In this document: one piece after another, positions 1-9,085 of the stretch
Numbering within the stretch: position 1 is the first letter of the stretch
How the letters are laid out: each line of letters starts with the position of its first letter
Assembly (NCBI GenBank): GCA_937942475.1
Contig: CALDEP010000030.1
Coordinates: 1 to 43,905 of the forward strand
DNA length: 43,905 nucleotides
Direction of reading: 5' to 3'
Origin: an uncultured Aureispira sp.
GTDB lineage: Bacteria; Bacteroidota; Bacteroidia; Chitinophagales; Saprospiraceae
Made by a program: the position numbers and the translations under genes
The notes under the pieces: generated by a model
What the model saw: only the letters and a program-made list of their open reading frames with translations
The model's database searches: none
What the model was told of the DNA's origin: nothing

Positions 1-115
1 CATTGTTGCCTTGATACAAACCACAATCTAACAAGATTTTATGCCCATTTTTAAGCGTCAAAAAATGACAACTTCCCGTTACATCTTGAGCTGCACCACA
101 GAATTTTATGTTCAT
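1..115 (-). CDS. MBL-fold/beta-CASP exonuclease-like protein, N-terminal fragment
   Basis: Only the first 38 codons lie in the window; the gene runs off the left edge. Reading the minus strand from the ATG at 115 gives a start like MNIKFCGAAQDVTGSCH followed by a KILLDCGLYQG stretch. This GAA-x-VTGSCH ... LLDCG-x-QG pattern is the classical opening of the metallo-beta-lactamase plus beta-CASP family (RNA-processing exonucleases of the YSH1/CPSF type). The Zn-binding HxHxDH motif would lie beyond the edge, so activity cannot be judged. It is divergent from the glycosyltransferase at 303, with about 187 bases between the two starts. Confidence 0.75.
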   Translation of the reverse strand, partial: MNIKFCGAAQDVTGSCHFLTLKNGHKILLDCGLYQGNN

Positions 116-186
116 GTTTTGGGGATTTTTTATTTTGATAATAAGAATAACAAAAATTAAATACCTAATGAAGTTTAAAATAATAA

Positions 187-194
187 TATTTTTG
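187..194 (+). promoter_or_regulatory. candidate Bacteroidota -7 box upstream of the glycosyltransferase
   Basis: TATTTTTG matches the TAnnTTTG -7 consensus of Bacteroidota primary sigma promoters and lies 108 bases upstream of the ATG at 303. No convincing -33 TTG at the usual spacing was seen, so this is tentative in AT-rich DNA. Confidence 0.3.
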
Positions 195-302
195 CAATCT
201 TGAGTAGTTCACACAAAAAGATTCTAAAGCTTTGAATATATTCCAATCCATCTCACTTTTTTTATAGCTTTACAGCTCGGTTTCTTCCGATAAACAACAA
301 CT

Positions 303-1382
303 ATGAAAAAAGTATTATTTATGGGGCTGCATCGTCCCGACCGTTCTCCTTCTCAACGATATCGTTTTGAGCAATTTCAGCCCTACTTAGAAGCGCAGGG
401 TTTTGAGTTTGAGTACTTCTATTTGATTCGAGCGCAAGACGACAAAAAGTTTTATGGCGCAGGCAATTATCTGGCTAAGATTCTGATTCTGATTCGCAGT
501 ATCTTTAAGTTATGGTTTAAATCCTTTAGTGCTTCTAAATATGACTTTGTTTTTGTCCAACGAGAGGCATTTATGTTAGGAACGGTCTTTTTTGAAAAGC
601 GTTTTGCTCGAAAAACGAAGATGTTGTTTGACTTTGACGATTCTATTTGGTTACAAAATGTGTCCGAAGGCAACAAAAAACTGAGTTTTCTAAAAGATGC
701 TGCCAAGACACAAAAATTAATCGCTATTTCAGATATGGTTTTTGCTGGAAATTCTTTTTTAGCAGAGTATGCCAAGCAATTTAATTCTAATACTAAATTG
801 GTTCCAACGGTTGTTGATAGTGATAATTACAAACGAAAAACGTCTATTAATAAAGATAAAATTTGCATTGGTTGGAGTGGCAGTTTTTCTACGATTCCTT
901 ACTTTGAATATGCTTTGCCTGCCCTCCAACAAATCAAGGAAAAATATGGCGACCAAGTTTATTTCAAAGTCATTGGAGATGCTAATTATTATCACAAAGA
1001 ACTGAATATAAAGGGAATCGCTTGGTCTAGCGAAACAGAAGTGGCAGAACTCGCTGAAATTGATATAGGAATTATGCCCTTGCCAAACGATGAATGGACA
1101 AAGGGCAAATGTGCCTTAAAAGGGCTCTTGTATATGTCTTTAGAACAAGCAGCCGTCTTGTCAGATGTTGGTGTGAATGGCGACGTTATTCAAGATGGTG
1201 TCAATGGTTTTTTGGTTTCCAGTACAGAAGATTGGGTTGAGAAACTTTCTTTGTTGATTGATAATCCTCAATTGCGCCAAGAAATAGGCATCAAAGGGCG
1301 ACAAACTGTTTTGGAACGCTATTCTGTTCTATCAGAGCAAGCTCATTATGCACAGTACTTTAAAGAATTATTGGCATTGTAA
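303..1382 (+). CDS. GT-B glycosyltransferase (group 1/family 4-like)
   Basis: A 359-residue protein with no signal peptide, so probably cytoplasmic or at the inner membrane face. The N-terminus (KKVLFMGLHRPDRSPSQRYR) looks like the first Rossmann strand and loop of a GT-B enzyme. The C-terminal half has the donor-binding pattern of group 1 transferases: IGWSGS near residue 195, the DIGIMPLPNDEW strand near 255, a KCALKGLLYMSLEQAAVLSDVGVN segment in the EX7E region, then DGVNGFLV and a terminal helix with RQTVLERYS. It probably adds a sugar to a surface polysaccharide or lipid; donor and acceptor cannot be read from sequence. It stands alone, with about 100-140 bases to the next start, and is not in an obvious polysaccharide cluster. 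Confidence 0.8.
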   Translation: MKKVLFMGLHRPDRSPSQRYRFEQFQPYLEAQGFEFEYFYLIRAQDDKKFYGAGNYLAKILILIRSIFKLWFKSFSASKYDFVFVQREAFMLGTVFFEKRFARKTKMLFDFDDSIWLQNVSEGNKKLSFLKDAAKTQKLIAISDMVFAGNSFLAEYAKQFNSNTKLVPTVVDSDNYKRKTSINKDKICIGWSGSFSTIPYFEYALPALQQIKEKYGDQVYFKVIGDANYYHKELNIKGIAWSSETEVAELAEIDIGIMPLPNDEWTKGKCALKGLLYMSLEQAAVLSDVGVNGDVIQDGVNGFLVSSTEDWVEKLSLLIDNPQLRQEIGIKGRQTVLERYSVLSEQAHYAQYFKELLAL

Positions 1383-1520
1383 AATTATTTTATTTTTCTC
1401 GAAAATAGGGAAAACTCTATTGTCTAATATATTGTTTAGAAGGCAAGCATATTTCACAAGCATTAAATATTAACCACTCTTGTGAACGCCTTCTCATTAG
1501 AAAACATCGTTACGAAAAAC

Positions 1521-2609
1521 ATGAATATAACAAACATAAAAAACTGGGGCTTAAACATCCAAGCCTCTAAAGAAAAGCCCTTTTTAATTTCAGGTCCCTG
1601 CTCGGCCGAAACAGAGGAACAGGTGTTACAAACCTGTACTCAAATTGCGGGCTTAGGAGTTGATGTTTTACGGGCAGGAATATGGAAACCCAGAACTAGA
1701 CCTGGCTGTTTTGAAGGCATTGGAAGCAAGGCATTGCCTTGGTTGATAGAGGCTGGCAAACAAACCAATTTGCCTGTTTGCTGCGAAATTGCAACGCCAC
1801 AACATGCAGAAGAAGCGCTCAAACATGGGGTTGATATTTTATGGATTGGTGCAAGAACCACCGTTAATCCTTTTGCTGTACAGGCAATTGCAGATGCCCT
1901 ACAGGGCGTTGATATTCCTGTTATGATAAAAAACCCAGTGAATCCAGATTTAGAACTTTGGATTGGAGCGATTGAACGAATTGCGCAAGCTGGAATCACA
2001 AAAATTGCAGCCATTCATAGAGGATTTTCTGTTTACAATGCGCCTAAATATAGAAATCAGCCACAGTGGGAAATTCCGATTGAATTGCGTCGAAGAGTTT
2101 CTAATTTAGAGATCATTTGTGATCCTAGTCATATTGCAGGAAAGCGTGCTTTGTTGTATGAAATTGCTCAACATGCTTTAGATTTAGATTTTGATGGCTT
2201 AATGTTAGAGAGTCATATTAATCCTCATGTGGCTTGGAGTGATGCCAAACAACAGGTAACTCCTCAAGGTTTAGAAGTCTTAATGAATCAATTAATTACT
2301 AGACAATCCGATACAGACAATTTAGATTATTTGAATAAAATCAACCATTTTAGAACCTTAATTGATAATTTGGATACACAAACCTTGCATTTACTGTCAG
2401 AACGGATGGAAATTGTGCGTCAAATTGGTTTGTACAAAAAAGAAAGTAATATTGCTATTTTACAAATTGACCGCTGGCTAAATGTTCGTGAAGGAGCCTT
2501 AAAAAAAGCCGCATCCTCTAATCTTTCAGAGAATTTTGTAGAGGATATCATCAATACCATTCACACAGAATCTATCCGACAACAAACAACCATTATGCGA
2601 AAAGATTAG
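1521..2609 (+). CDS. bifunctional 3-deoxy-7-phosphoheptulonate synthase / chorismate mutase
   Basis: This enzyme catalyses the first step of the shikimate pathway (PEP + erythrose 4-phosphate to DAHP) and, through its C-terminal part, chorismate to prephenate. The N-terminal barrel (about residues 10-260) shows the type I-beta/KDO8PS-like motifs GPCSAE, KPRTRPGCFEGIG, KNPVNPD, CDPSHIAGKR and HINPHVAWSDAKQQVTPQ. The last ~90 residues form an AroQ chorismate mutase helical domain (IDNLDTQTLHLLSERMEIVRQIG ... KKES ... REGALKKAA), typical of the Bacteroidota fusion, where the mutase domain can serve as a feedback sensor. The ATG at 1521 puts the protein start close to the family start (362 aa); an in-frame GTG at 1482 would add 13 residues and is less likely. 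It lies 6 bases upstream of the sulfurtransferase, so the two are probably co-transcribed. Confidence 0.92.
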   Translation: MNITNIKNWGLNIQASKEKPFLISGPCSAETEEQVLQTCTQIAGLGVDVLRAGIWKPRTRPGCFEGIGSKALPWLIEAGKQTNLPVCCEIATPQHAEEALKHGVDILWIGARTTVNPFAVQAIADALQGVDIPVMIKNPVNPDLELWIGAIERIAQAGITKIAAIHRGFSVYNAPKYRNQPQWEIPIELRRRVSNLEIICDPSHIAGKRALLYEIAQHALDLDFDGLMLESHINPHVAWSDAKQQVTPQGLEVLMNQLITRQSDTDNLDYLNKINHFRTLIDNLDTQTLHLLSERMEIVRQIGLYKKESNIAILQIDRWLNVREGALKKAASSNLSENFVEDIINTIHTESIRQQTTIMRKD

Positions 2610-2615
2610 TAGGAA

Positions 2616-3437
2616 ATGAACAACACAACAACCGTATCGGTAAAGTGGCTATCTCAACACATATATGCTCCAAATTTGATAGTGCTAGATGCCAGTTTAA
2701 AGAAAAACCAAGCAAACCTAAATCCTGCCCATTCTGATATTCAAATAAAAGGAGCTCGTTTTTTTGATTTAAAAAACGTTTTTTCAAATCAAGATTCAGC
2801 GCTGCCTAATATGATGTTGTCGGCTGATTTATTTAGCTTAGAATGCCAGAGATTAGGTATTAATAAGGAGGATAAAATTGTTGTTTATGATAATTTAGGC
2901 ATTTATTCTAGCCCTCGTGTTTGGTGGATGTTCCGATTGATGGGGCATGAAAATATTGTGGTTTTAAATGGCGGTCTGCCTGCTTGGTTGGCAGTTAATG
3001 CTCCAACAGAACCTATTACAAAACCTTTTAGTACATTCAAAAAAGGTAACTTTAAAGCCAATTATCAAGCACATTGGATCGTCAACAAGTCTCAGGTGGC
3101 AACAAATATAGATACCCAAAAAGCATTACTCGTTGATGCTAGGTCAAGGAAACGATTTTTAGGCAAGGTTGCCGAGCCTAGAGAAAATCTACGATCAGGG
3201 CATATTCCCAAAGCTCTCAATATTCCTTTTAAACAAGTTTTGCAGGATGGTTTTCTACAAAAGAAGGAAGCTTTATTGGATCTTGTCATTGCTTTAAAAT
3301 TAGAAAAAAAATCCCTTATCTTTAGTTGTGGTTCTGGAATAACAGCTTGTATTGTCTTATTGGCTTTAGAAACGGTGATAGATCATCCAAAAGCGCTCTA
3401 TGATGGTTCTTGGAGTGAATGGGGTATTTTAGATTAA
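2616..3437 (+). CDS. rhodanese-type sulfurtransferase (thiosulfate / 3-mercaptopyruvate)
   Basis: A 273-residue two-domain rhodanese. The first, inactive domain carries VVYDNLGIYSSPRVWWM, the usual 'YD..g...a.R.WW' signature, and VLNGGLPAW. The second domain has LLVDARSRKRF, RSGHIPKALNIPF and the active-site loop CGSGITAC near residue 240, whose first Cys would carry the persulfide. CGSG resembles the 3-mercaptopyruvate sulfurtransferase loop (CGSGVTA) more than the CRKG loop of thiosulfate transferases, so the mercaptopyruvate reaction is the better guess. There is no signal peptide, so it is cytoplasmic. It starts 6 bases after the DAHP synthase stop and is followed after 33 bases by an SDR gene, as in one operon. 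Confidence 0.88.
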   Translation: MNNTTTVSVKWLSQHIYAPNLIVLDASLKKNQANLNPAHSDIQIKGARFFDLKNVFSNQDSALPNMMLSADLFSLECQRLGINKEDKIVVYDNLGIYSSPRVWWMFRLMGHENIVVLNGGLPAWLAVNAPTEPITKPFSTFKKGNFKANYQAHWIVNKSQVATNIDTQKALLVDARSRKRFLGKVAEPRENLRSGHIPKALNIPFKQVLQDGFLQKKEALLDLVIALKLEKKSLIFSCGSGITACIVLLALETVIDHPKALYDGSWSEWGILD

Positions 3438-3470
3438 TTATAGACATCAGCAAATCGAAAACAAAAAAAT

Positions 3471-4346
3471 ATGCATGATAAAATCGTTCTTGTAACAGGC
3501 GCTAATTCTGGATTAGGAAAAGAAACCGCTAAGGTCTTAGCCAATAAAGGAGCTAAAATCATTATGGTTTGTCGTGATAAAACACGAGGGGAAACCGCTA
3601 GACAAGAAATTATAAAGGCAACTGATAATAATAACATCACCCTAGAAATTTGTGATCTTTCTTCTAAAGATTCCATTCATCATTGTGGGCTATCTATCCG
3701 TCAAAAATATGATCGCATTGATGTACTGGTCAATAATGCTGGTGCTATTTTTGGAACACAAGCCCTTAATTCTGATGGTTTAGAACGAACCTTTGCTCTA
3801 AATGTCATGGGTTATTTTCGCTTTACACATTATATGCTTGACTTATTAAAGAATGGTACAGACAAGAGAATTGTCAATGTAGCTTCTTATGCACACAACT
3901 TTGCAAAAAAGATTCCTTGGGATGATTTACAGTTTAAGACAAGTCCCTATCGTCAATTATACGCTTATGGTCTGAGTAAATTGTATGACATCTACTTCAC
4001 AAAACAGTTGGCTAAAATAATGACCGTCCAAAAAACGGGTATTACCGTTAATGCTGTACATCCTGGAACCGTGCATTCCAACTTTGGTAAATCTGGAACC
4101 AAATTATTCTATCTTGGATTTAAGATTGCAAGCCCTTTTTATGACCATGTAAAGAAAGGAGCTAAAATGGCGATACACATGGCATCTTCTCCTGATGTTA
4201 AGGGTATCAATGGTGCTTATTATGCCCACATGAAGGAAGGGAAACTAACGCCTTTAGCACAAAGTGATGAAGATGCAAAACGTTTATGGAATATTTGCAT
4301 GGAGCTTGCCAATATTAAAACTTATGGTGTCCTTGATGGCATCTAA
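3471..4346 (+). CDS. short-chain dehydrogenase/reductase, retinol dehydrogenase-like
   Basis: A 291-residue classical SDR. The glycine-rich cofactor motif TGANSGLGKETA is at residues 10-21, with a basic residue pair after strand 2 (MVCRDKTRG) favouring NADP(H). NNAGAIFG is at about 88, the catalytic Ser is in NVASYAHNF, and the Tyr-x3-Lys pair is in YGLSKLYD. The overall look (SGLGKETA, CRD, NAVHPGTVHSNF) is that of the RDH11/WW-oxidoreductase-like group, for which bacterial substrates are unknown. It is the last gene of the DAHP synthase-sulfurtransferase-SDR run and ends about 65 bases before a strong terminator. A functional link to the two upstream genes cannot be inferred from sequence. 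Confidence 0.85.
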   Translation: MHDKIVLVTGANSGLGKETAKVLANKGAKIIMVCRDKTRGETARQEIIKATDNNNITLEICDLSSKDSIHHCGLSIRQKYDRIDVLVNNAGAIFGTQALNSDGLERTFALNVMGYFRFTHYMLDLLKNGTDKRIVNVASYAHNFAKKIPWDDLQFKTSPYRQLYAYGLSKLYDIYFTKQLAKIMTVQKTGITVNAVHPGTVHSNFGKSGTKLFYLGFKIASPFYDHVKKGAKMAIHMASSPDVKGINGAYYAHMKEGKLTPLAQSDEDAKRLWNICMELANIKTYGVLDGI

Positions 4347-4405
4347 ATAGGTAATTAAAAATCAGCACATTCTATTTATTATAAAAAAGAAACCGCTAAA
4401 AACAG

Positions 4406-4440
4406 AAAAAGGGCAGCTCATAATGAGCTGCCCTTTTTTT
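4406..4440. terminator. bidirectional rho-independent terminator
   Basis: A perfect 10-bp stem (GGGCAGCTCA, 4411-4420; TGAGCTGCCC, 4424-4433) with a 3-base loop is preceded by a run of A and followed by seven T. It therefore works on both strands and sits between two convergent genes, the SDR (+) and the T9SS surface protein (-). Confidence 0.9.
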
Positions 4441-4464
4441 ATTATATAAGATTATAATTGTCGA

Positions 4465-6612
4465 TTAATCGATAACTACTTTCTTAGTCCAGTTTTGCTC
4501 TGCTGATTTAGCTGTAAGCATGTAAACACCTGCTGCCAATCTAGAAATATCAAGACTTTGAGTATCACTAGTTACATTTGCACTTTGAGTTACATTCAAT
4601 ACACGACCAGAAACATCAGTTAAGATATACATAACATCTGTAGCTGTTTCAGTTTCGAAGCTGAAATTCAATACATCTGTAGCTGGATTAGGGTATACGC
4701 TAAATGTAGCACCTTCAGAATCATATACTGTAGAAACAGAATTGAAAGGATTCATAGCTTTGATATCTAAGTATAAACCAATAGAAGGAACGATATCAGC
4801 ACCAAATCCAACCCAGTTCCAAGTTGAAATATTACTTGCATCTACCAAATTAATAGGAGATGGATTGATAACACTATCGATTTCTGTTTCATTAGCATTC
4901 AAAGCATAGTTAATCTCATCAGCACCAATCCATGGAACATCATCACTATCAAATGTAGCAGCACCACCTGTCAAACCTGGATTAGTCAAAATAGAAACAT
5001 AGTAGAAACCATTATCATTTAATCCTGGCATTGGACCACTACCTGTTGCATTGATAAAGCTAGTAGCTGTAGCCAAAGCATAGTCACCAGCAGGTACAGT
5101 AGTACCCAATCCTGTCAATGAAATTGTACCAATACCAATTTGAGTCAAGAATGTACCATCAGTTAATACTCCATCAGAAGGATCTAGTTCATAAACATTA
5201 CAAAACATGTTTTGAGCTGCAGCACCTGAGAAACCACCAGTCAAACGGTAACGGAAAATAACAGAGTCAATAGTAATTGTGTCCATTGCTCCTCTTGGGA
5301 AGAAATAAACAGAACCATATTCCCATGAAGTATAAGGTCCGCCACCTGGGAAGATTGCTCTAGAAGAGAATGGGCCATTATCAGTACCCAAACGTGCTTT
5401 AGAAACATAGTTTCTTAGTGGAGCACTATCATCTGTAAGTGTATAAGTATGTCTTACTGTATCATTAGCAGTATTACCATCTGGGTTTTTGTGATCTAAC
5501 CAGTAAGTAACAACGTAATCACCAGCACCATGAACAGCAGTAAAGTTGATATCATCAAAATAATCAACTACTGTTTGACCTACAACGTCACCAGCTACGA
5601 TCATTGAATCATAGTACATAACATCAGTATATACAGATGGAGTAGTAGAACCAAAGTTATCTGTAAAATCAACATTTATATGAATTGCTGCAGAATCAGC
5701 TGCAGTCAAGTTTTCATATCCAAGGTTAGTTGCTTTAGATCCCCAAAGGAACTCTCTTAAATCAAGAGCATGAACAACATTCTCTAATGCATTGTATCGG
5801 TTACTACCCATTTTAGCATTATCAATAGCACCACCTACATTGTTAGCACCTGGTTCAGGACCACCCAATGCGATATCATAAGCTGGAGATGTTTCAATTG
5901 TTATATCATCAACGATTGCAAAGTAGTAATCTCCGTCAAAAGTGAAACGAATACGACATTGAGACAATGTTACAGCACCTGCAGTTGCATTAGCCAACAA
6001 AATACGTGCAAAATCTTCTGTTAGATTAGGAACTGCTGCTCTAAAGTCAGCTGTTTCAACCCAAGTTTGTCCATCATCTACAGAAATAGAAACAGATAAT
6101 TCAGTTTGTTGAAAATCTCTGTACCAAGTGAAAAATTGAACTGTTAAAGCAGAATCTGTGTAACCTGTAAGGTCAATTCTAGGAGAGATTAATTCACCTC
6201 TGTGAACAGAAGGAGAAGTACCTGTACCAAATGCACCTGGAGTTCCTGCATTATCCAAGAAATCAGAATCAAAAAGAGCTACACCATTTACTTGTGAAGG
6301 TGAAGATATAGGAGTTGTACCACTCCAGTAAGCTCCATTAGAGTAACCTGTAAGGTTTCTTACCCAATAAGCATTACCAGGAGTTACTGCTCCACCACTT
6401 TCATTTACACTTAGAGCCGTCCATGTTGTTGGATTGTCTCCAGCTACAAATGCAGTAGCGTTTGTGAATGCATTGCTGAACTCAGCATCTGCAACACCTA
6501 CAGCTCCTACGGAACCTACACCCCAAATTTTAGTTTGAGCTTCAGCACTTGTTCCCATAAAGAAAACAGAGAGTGCTAATGCACAAATACGCATAAGATT
6601 AATTTTAACCAT
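4465..6612 (-). CDS. large T9SS-exported surface protein of unknown function
   Basis: A 715-residue secreted protein. Residues 1-25 are a signal peptide (MVKINLMRICALALSVFFMG, cleavage near AEAQ). The middle is low in Lys/Arg and rich in Thr, Ser, Asp, Gly and Asn, with a segment around residues 130-240 (SVHRGELISPRIDLTGY ... VQFFTWYRDF ... VSVDDGQTW ... FAIVDDITIE) resembling the jelly-roll MAM/CBM-like domains of Bacteroidota surface proteins. The last ~80 residues are a type A T9SS sorting domain: VYPNPATDVLNF, VSGRVL, LDISRLAAGVYML, ending in WTKKVVID. It would cross the outer membrane through the T9SS and be anchored or released. Its regular codon use suggests high expression. No catalytic motif was found, so an adhesive or structural role is only a guess. 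Confidence 0.85.
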   Translation of the reverse strand: MVKINLMRICALALSVFFMGTSAEAQTKIWGVGSVGAVGVADAEFSNAFTNATAFVAGDNPTTWTALSVNESGGAVTPGNAYWVRNLTGYSNGAYWSGTTPISSPSQVNGVALFDSDFLDNAGTPGAFGTGTSPSVHRGELISPRIDLTGYTDSALTVQFFTWYRDFQQTELSVSISVDDGQTWVETADFRAAVPNLTEDFARILLANATAGAVTLSQCRIRFTFDGDYYFAIVDDITIETSPAYDIALGGPEPGANNVGGAIDNAKMGSNRYNALENVVHALDLREFLWGSKATNLGYENLTAADSAAIHINVDFTDNFGSTTPSVYTDVMYYDSMIVAGDVVGQTVVDYFDDINFTAVHGAGDYVVTYWLDHKNPDGNTANDTVRHTYTLTDDSAPLRNYVSKARLGTDNGPFSSRAIFPGGGPYTSWEYGSVYFFPRGAMDTITIDSVIFRYRLTGGFSGAAAQNMFCNVYELDPSDGVLTDGTFLTQIGIGTISLTGLGTTVPAGDYALATATSFINATGSGPMPGLNDNGFYYVSILTNPGLTGGAATFDSDDVPWIGADEINYALNANETEIDSVINPSPINLVDASNISTWNWVGFGADIVPSIGLYLDIKAMNPFNSVSTVYDSEGATFSVYPNPATDVLNFSFETETATDVMYILTDVSGRVLNVTQSANVTSDTQSLDISRLAAGVYMLTAKSAEQNWTKKVVID

Positions 6613-6833
6613 AATAGATTTGTACTTTAATATAAATTAAATAATGAATTCGCAAATTTTATGTACTATTCCAATTATCATTTGGCAGAATTACAATTCA
6701 ACCAATCTAATAATAAGTAAAAGTAAATCATTTTTTCTAAACTTGATAAGTTTAGTCTTAATATTTTTATAACATCCTCCCTTTTTTGACGCTTAATTGA
6801 CTAATTTATGCTTAAAAGGATGTTTTAAAGAAA

Positions 6834-7826
6834 TTATTTCCTGTCTTTATATTCTCTTAACAAAGCTTCTTTACTAATTGGGACTACACCAACCTTTTCA
6901 CAAACTTGTCCGCCTGCTATATTAGCCAAGGCAACAGCCTCCTTTACTTTTAGCTTAGCAGCTACTCCTAGAGACAAAATACTAATCACGGTGTCTCCTG
7001 CCCCACAAACATCGGCAACTTGCCGTTCTTCTGTTGGAATAACGCCATCTTCTAAAGGCGTCTGATAATACATTCCTTTCGCTCCTAGTGTAATTAAAGT
7101 GTGTGTATTCTTTAACTGTTTGTTAATAGTTTCCGCGGCTGTTCTTAGTTGTTGTAGTTCTGGGTGGTTCTCAGAAATCGACAAACCCAAGCCTTCGTTA
7201 ATTTCTCGCAAATTGGGTTTGAACCAATCTACCCCTAAGTAGGCTAAAAAATTTGCTTTTTTAGGATCTGCTAATGTCTTGATTCCTCGCTCTTTTGCCA
7301 ATTGGAGTATTTTAGAAATCAAACTGTCTGTCAAAAGACCTTTATTATAATCCTGAAAAACAATCGCATCAATAGGTTCTTCTTCCAATAAATTCTTAAT
7401 TGTTGAAACAATTTTTGCTTCTAAATTTTCATCTATCCAATCCGTTGTTTCTCGATCATATCGAAGTAAGTGCTGGTTTCTAGCAAGGATTCTTGTCTTA
7501 CAACTGGTTGTTTTATTTTTGCTTTTTGTAATAAAGGAAGTGCTTAATGAGTTTTCTTCTAGGAGTTTTATAAGCTTATCTCCGTAAACATCTGTCCCTA
7601 CTAGGGATAACAAATAAGGTGTTGCCCCCATTGCCTTGATGTTTAATGCTACATTTGCTGCCCCACCTAGTCTATATTCTTCTACTTGATGTAACACAAC
7701 AGGCACTGGTGCTTCTGGTGAAATACGATCTACTTTTCCTATTAAATAATGATCTAGAATTACATCTCCAATAACTAGAATCTTCAAATTATCGAAACAA
7801 GTTTCTAAAAGTAATCTTTCACCCAT
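6834..7826 (-). CDS. rfaE1: D-glycero-beta-D-manno-heptose-7-phosphate kinase (RfaE1/HldE kinase domain)
   Basis: A 330-residue PfkB/ribokinase-family kinase, the usual length of the stand-alone kinase half of HldE; no nucleotidyltransferase domain follows. Visible motifs are VIGDVILDHYLIGKVDRISPEAP with GGAANVALN (PfkB signature 1, heptose-kinase variant), RYDRE near residue 127, and the catalytic/anion-hole motif DVCGAGDTV near 270. It phosphorylates D-glycero-D-manno-heptose 7-phosphate at C1 to the 1,7-bisphosphate during ADP-heptose synthesis for LPS inner core. The other ADP-heptose genes are not in the window. It lies between the T9SS protein and the S24 regulator on the same strand but is separated by more than 200 bases on each side, so it is probably transcribed on its own. 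Confidence 0.88.
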   Translation of the reverse strand: MGERLLLETCFDNLKILVIGDVILDHYLIGKVDRISPEAPVPVVLHQVEEYRLGGAANVALNIKAMGATPYLLSLVGTDVYGDKLIKLLEENSLSTSFITKSKNKTTSCKTRILARNQHLLRYDRETTDWIDENLEAKIVSTIKNLLEEEPIDAIVFQDYNKGLLTDSLISKILQLAKERGIKTLADPKKANFLAYLGVDWFKPNLREINEGLGLSISENHPELQQLRTAAETINKQLKNTHTLITLGAKGMYYQTPLEDGVIPTEERQVADVCGAGDTVISILSLGVAAKLKVKEAVALANIAGGQVCEKVGVVPISKEALLREYKDRK

Positions 7827-8080
7827 TAAACATAATTTAGTTTATGTAAAAAACAAAAAAATTAATTAATTAGTGGCATGCCTTGGGTCCTAGTTAAACT
7901 ATAACGAAATGTAAGCTACAATTGTTTACAAACAAACAGAATATTTTACTTAAAAGCAATAGATTTGAGAACCTTCTTTTGAAATTAAAAGCTTTCTAAA
8001 GCACAAGTACAAGGCTGAAAATCAGCCCTTAATCATAAGAGTTCCTGCAATTAGTTCTTCCTATAATAAGTCTCGTTATT

Positions 8081-8923
8081 TTATTTGTTTTTCTTCAAGT
8101 TGGCTAACTCTTCTATCGTTTTGTACAAATTTTCGATAATTGTGGATTGTTGCAACATAGAATCTTTAAGGTCGCCCACTTCTTCTCTTAGAATACTCTT
8201 GACATTTTGAGGAGAAGGCAAAAATGGACTTATCTTAGCTCTTACGTACCAAATTTCTTTGACTTCACTTAATTTTACATCAAAAGGCTCGTAATAGTTA
8301 TTATCAGAAAATAAAGTCAACGACTTATCTACCTTGATTTTGTTGTGTACTCGCTTAACCAAGACATCACCATGAGTGACGATGACATAAACATAGTTTT
8401 TCTTAACAGAAGTTTCCCAAAGGGTTGGTTCCAAATAACTACAAATCACCTTGTCCCCTTCATAAAGGGTTGGTTCCATACTATCGCCCGCAACATCAAA
8501 GGATCGATGTGTGCCTACTTTATATTTATAATCTGGTAAAGAATAAGAAGGTAAATTTTGTACAAAGGTTGGATCTCCTAAATCAGAAGCATATCCAGCT
8601 TGTGCAGGTATTGGAACATGCACAATTCGTTCATCGTTTTGAGGGTCGGTGACAATTGTCAGCACACGAAAGTCTTTATGTGCTTCTTCTTTCATAAACA
8701 TGGGACCTTCTCCTGTAAACAGATAAACAGGATTGACCTTATATTTTTCGATCGTCTTTCTAAGCAACTCAATCGTTACATCTCTGCGGTTTTTAAGAAT
8801 TTCACTCAAACTTTGAGGTAAATATTCCAAGGAAAGTGCAAATTGACGACTAGAGCGTATTCTTTGATCTTTTTTTAATTTATTATGACAATTGATAAAA
8901 CGCTGTGTTACAACACTATTCAT
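8081..8923 (-). CDS. S24/LexA-like transcriptional regulator
   Basis: A 280-residue protein with an N-terminal helical DNA-binding region of XRE/cI type (about residues 5-75; SLSEILKNRRDVTIELLRKTIEKYKVNP is the HTH and following helix) and a C-terminal S24 peptidase-like fold. The catalytic Ser is Ser148 in GDSMEP and the Lys is Lys190 in VLVKRV. An Ala-Gly pair at 109-110 (PAQAGYAS) sits where LexA/cI repressors are self-cleaved. A C-terminal tail of about 45 residues is predicted to be helical (IENLYKTIEELANLKK) and may dimerise. Such proteins are stress- or SOS-responsive repressors; the target here is unknown. Its upstream region carries repeated TTTACGC/TACGCAA half-sites that would suit autoregulation. 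Confidence 0.82.
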   Translation of the reverse strand: MNSVVTQRFINCHNKLKKDQRIRSSRQFALSLEYLPQSLSEILKNRRDVTIELLRKTIEKYKVNPVYLFTGEGPMFMKEEAHKDFRVLTIVTDPQNDERIVHVPIPAQAGYASDLGDPTFVQNLPSYSLPDYKYKVGTHRSFDVAGDSMEPTLYEGDKVICSYLEPTLWETSVKKNYVYVIVTHGDVLVKRVHNKIKVDKSLTLFSDNNYYEPFDVKLSEVKEIWYVRAKISPFLPSPQNVKSILREEVGDLKDSMLQQSTIIENLYKTIEELANLKKNK

Positions 8924-9064
8924 AATTCTAATACTTTGAAGCAGAAAACAATTAGTATTTACGCTAGATTAACAAGTTCACTTTAAATTCAATACCAAAC
9001 AATCATCTAAAACAGCTAATCATACAAGCGCCTAATTGTTGCCAAAATTGAACCTTTAATTATA

Positions 9065-9085
9065 TTGCGTATTGAATCTACGCAA
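9065..9085. promoter_or_regulatory. candidate operator TTGCGTA-n7-TACGCAA
   Basis: Perfect 7-bp arms (9065-9071 and 9079-9085) are separated by 7 bases. The same half-site recurs at 9136-9142 (TACGCAA, within TTTACGCAA) and in part at 8958-8964 (TTTACGC). All lie within about 220 bases upstream of the S24-type regulator start at 8923, suggesting binding sites for that regulator. Inferred from sequence symmetry only. Confidence 0.4.

Noticed and set aside
1482-1520. GTG start at 1482 for DAHP synthase/chorismate mutase
   Set aside because: The added 13 residues lie before the usual family start, and the ATG at 1521 gives the normal length.
8013-8027. Hairpin GGCTGA-aaa-TCAGCC downstream of the S24 regulator
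   Set aside because: Only six pairs, a 3-base loop and no T tract, so it is not supportable as a terminator.
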